A program made the translations under genes and the position numbers. Under the pieces are notes generated by a model that saw only the letters and a program-made list of their open reading frames with translations, had not been told where the DNA came from and ran no database searches. 38,943 nucleotides of DNA from an uncultured Bacteroidales bacterium (GTDB taxonomy: Bacteria > Bacteroidota > Bacteroidia > Bacteroidales > UBA932). Below are positions 32,338-38,943 of the stretch, piece after piece. The stretch covers positions 1 to 38,943 of the forward strand of contig CAMYYI010000018.1 of the NCBI GenBank assembly GCA_947303465.1, written 5' to 3'. Numbering within the stretch: position 1 is the stretch's first letter; each line of letters opens with the position of its first letter.

Positions 32338-33711
32338 TCAGTCGCGTAAATACACACCTTCAGCCTTTAAAGCATCCTGCAGTTCCTTGACATCCAGCGC
32401 ACGGGGTTCGACTCCGGCGGAAACCGACAGTGCAGCCGCCTTGCCGGCCGCCTCCCCAAGGCACATCGCCGGTCCCATCACCCTCACGGACGCAAGGGCC
32501 AGGTGGGTGGCGGAAATGTTGCGCCCTGCACATAGCAGGCCTTCCACCTTGAGCGGCACCAGGCTGCGGTAAGGGATGTCGTAGCAGTCGGGGCACCACA
32601 TGAGCGTACAGTCACCTCCTACGGGATGATGCAGGTCCACAGGATAAGCCGCCACGCCTATGGCGTCCGGGAAACGGGCGCAGTCGAAGATGTCCTGCTC
32701 CGTGAGCACGTATTCTCCCACGATGCGGCGCGTTTCACGTATCCCCATGAACGGCGCCACCCTGTCCACGTACGCATTCTCGAATCCGGGGATGTAGGCC
32801 TTGAGATAGCGGGCAATCTCTTCATTCTGCTTGATGCAGATTTCTTCGCCCTTGGTGTACTGTTCCGGGTCGGTGGCGTCTATGCCGTTCACACGCGACA
32901 TGTTCACCCACCATTCGTCCTCTGCCATACCAGTCATGAAAATGGTACGCTCGACGGGCAGATGGTATCCGGCCTCCCGGGCCTGCTTTATCTGGTTGCG
33001 GAAGCCCACCATGGTACAGTTGTCCATGGGGCGGAAGAACTCGTTGGGGATGAAGTCGATGTCGTAGATGTCCGGGTGGTCGGCCACGGCGTCGCGCAGC
33101 TTGCGGGAATCCACTCCGCGCATGGAGAACATGAGGGTTGGGGGCTGTGCGATACCTTTGTCGTTGCCATACTCCATAGGAGCCCCGGCCCGGAAGGCCA
33201 CGTCGCCGTCGCCGGTACAGTCTATGACGGTCTTGGCCAGAATGGCTTCACGGCCCTTCTTGGACTCGATTATCACCCCCTTTATCTTTTCGCCCTCCAT
33301 TATCACATCCACGAACATCACGTACATCAGAACCTTCACGCCGCACTCCTCCATTATTTCCCAGGCCAGGCGTTTGGTGCCTTCCGGGTCTATCATGGTA
33401 AGACTTACATGCAAGGGGCAGGCGCGGTGATGCGTTGCCTGGCCGCGCTCGCGCAGGCGCTCCACAAACCTGAGCGGCAGGCCCTTGATGACCTCGTTGC
33501 CCTTACGTCCCAGGAACCCCAGCAGGGGCAGGCCCTGAGTCATGTTCCCTCCCAGCGAACCGCGATTCTCTATAAGCATGACGCGGGTTCCTTCAACCAG
33601 AGCTGCAGACTGTGCAGCCATAAGGCCTGCGGGACCTCCTCCAACAACAAGCACGTCCACCTCGTCCCTGACGGGTATCTGGCGTGCAGGCTCATTTATA
33701 AATATTGCCAT
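32338..33711 (-). CDS. Cytosolic FAD-dependent oxidoreductase (FAD_oxidored type)
   Basis: 457 residues. The ATG at 33711 is preferred over one at 33780 because the -7 box TAAATTTG lies between them, 23 bp upstream of it. No signal peptide. VLVVGGGPAGLMAA at 20-33 binds the FAD ADP moiety. Other family landmarks are VIDCTGDGDVAFRAGAP, the MGIRETRRIVGEY motif, LLCAGRNIS and GEAAGKAAALSVSAG; the end GVYLRD parallels GVYLPE of the exported paralog at 794. Cys-rich segment LMWCPDCYD is extra relative to that paralog. Reaction unknown. It sits between the rpoC terminator and the GLUG unit. Confidence 0.9.
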   Translation of the reverse strand: MAIFINEPARQIPVRDEVDVLVVGGGPAGLMAAQSAALVEGTRVMLIENRGSLGGNMTQGLPLLGFLGRKGNEVIKGLPLRFVERLRERGQATHHRACPLHVSLTMIDPEGTKRLAWEIMEECGVKVLMYVMFVDVIMEGEKIKGVIIESKKGREAILAKTVIDCTGDGDVAFRAGAPMEYGNDKGIAQPPTLMFSMRGVDSRKLRDAVADHPDIYDIDFIPNEFFRPMDNCTMVGFRNQIKQAREAGYHLPVERTIFMTGMAEDEWWVNMSRVNGIDATDPEQYTKGEEICIKQNEEIARYLKAYIPGFENAYVDRVAPFMGIRETRRIVGEYVLTEQDIFDCARFPDAIGVAAYPVDLHHPVGGDCTLMWCPDCYDIPYRSLVPLKVEGLLCAGRNISATHLALASVRVMGPAMCLGEAAGKAAALSVSAGVEPRALDVKELQDALKAEGVYLRD

Positions 33712-33734
33712 TCTGATTTTTTCTTTTGGTTCCT

Positions 33735-33742
33735 CAAATTTA
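33735..33742 (-). promoter_or_regulatory. Promoter -7 box of the cytosolic FAD oxidoreductase
   Basis: TAAATTTG on the minus strand, a full TAnnTTTG match, 23 bp from the ATG at 33711. Confidence 0.55.
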
Positions 33743-33770
33743 GTATTTTTTCCCAAACTGTATTTCGTAC

Positions 33771-33797
33771 GAGGTCTCATTTGAAGCCTTAGACCTC
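33771..33797. repeat. GAGGTCT/AGACCTC inverted repeat between rpoC terminator and FAD gene
   Basis: GAGGTCT (33771-33777) and AGACCTC (33791-33797), 20 bp start to start. The same heptamers with the same spacing form the core of the rpoC terminator stem at 33846-33872. It may be a second, weaker terminator or an operator upstream of the FAD gene promoter. Confidence 0.45.
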
Positions 33798-33832
33798 GAT
33801 CGGCGATTCTGCCTCAGAAGGTGCTGGAAGGC

Positions 33833-33876
33833 AAAAAAGAAGAGCGAGGTCTCCCAATCAAAAGGAGACCTCGCTC
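33833..33876 (-). terminator. rpoC terminator
   Basis: Perfect 13 bp stem GAGCGAGGTCTCC / GGAGACCTCGCTC (33842-33854 with 33864-33876), 9-base loop, followed on the minus strand by TTCTTTTTTGCC. Strong intrinsic terminator 22 bp after the rpoC stop, closing the rpoB-rpoC transcript. Confidence 0.92.
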
Positions 33877-33898
33877 ATTATTAACCGGACAAACAGTC

Positions 33899-38185
<4,287 letters not shown>

Positions 38186-38206
38186 ATAATTCGTACGCTG
38201 AATTGT

Positions 38207-38943
<737 letters not shown>

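Noticed and set aside
32626..33792. 388-codon plus-strand ORF opposite the cytosolic FAD oxidoreductase
   Set aside because: His-rich low-complexity translation without a domain; shadow of a conserved gene.

Overview
This window is a piece of chromosome from a Bacteroidota, most likely Bacteroidales. The evidence is a SusC/SusD pair under an ECF sigma/FecR regulator, many lipoproteins with fimbrillin-like N-termini, TAnnTTTG-type promoters, few Shine-Dalgarno sites, and a Bacteroidota-type rpoB-rpoC. The genus cannot be fixed from the sequence. Protein names are family assignments read by eye; no database search was run.

Layout, left to right. 1-787 (+) is the C-terminal part of a secreted ComEC-like metallo-beta-lactamase-fold (MBL) protein, cut by the window edge. 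794-2209 (-) is a FAD oxidoreductase with a lipoprotein signal. 2366-3469 (-) is a multi-pass membrane protein, divergent from a Tat-exported metallophosphoesterase (3560-4696, +). 4709-24046 (-) looks like one very long operon. In transcription order it holds FecR, SusC, SusD, a SusE-position lipoprotein, two MBL hydrolases, three modules of a 37-46 residue peptide plus a fimbrillin/FISUMP-like lipoprotein, and finally a fimbrillin-FISUMP-MBL three-domain fusion. The ECF sigma gene (24126-24659, +) is divergent from FecR. 24669-26780 (-) is another MBL protein with a fimbrillin-like N-terminus. 26882-32235 (-) is a separate unit of two peptide plus GLUG-repeat lipoprotein modules, ending in a clear terminator. 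32338-33711 (-) is a second, cytosolic FAD oxidoreductase. 33899 to the end (-) is rpoC and the 3' part of rpoB, closed by a strong terminator.

The genes read as one surface system. An STN-containing SusC signals through FecR to the ECF sigma factor. SusC/SusD import a ligand. Several exported MBL enzymes with the full ComEC-type metal motifs probably process it. Surface lipoproteins with lectin-like or GLUG domains may bind it. The substrate is unknown; a phosphodiester or nucleic-acid substrate is suggested only by the ComEC resemblance and the nearby phosphoesterase.

The least expected feature is a set of five tiny ORFs, each placed 4-22 bp upstream of a fimbrillin-like lipoprotein. They share a hydrophobic-(C)-x-S-(N) core and a Trp near the C-terminus. 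A second notable signal is a pair of cysteines in the MBL proteins that are present together in three full-length copies and both replaced by alanine in the fourth, suggesting a disulfide.
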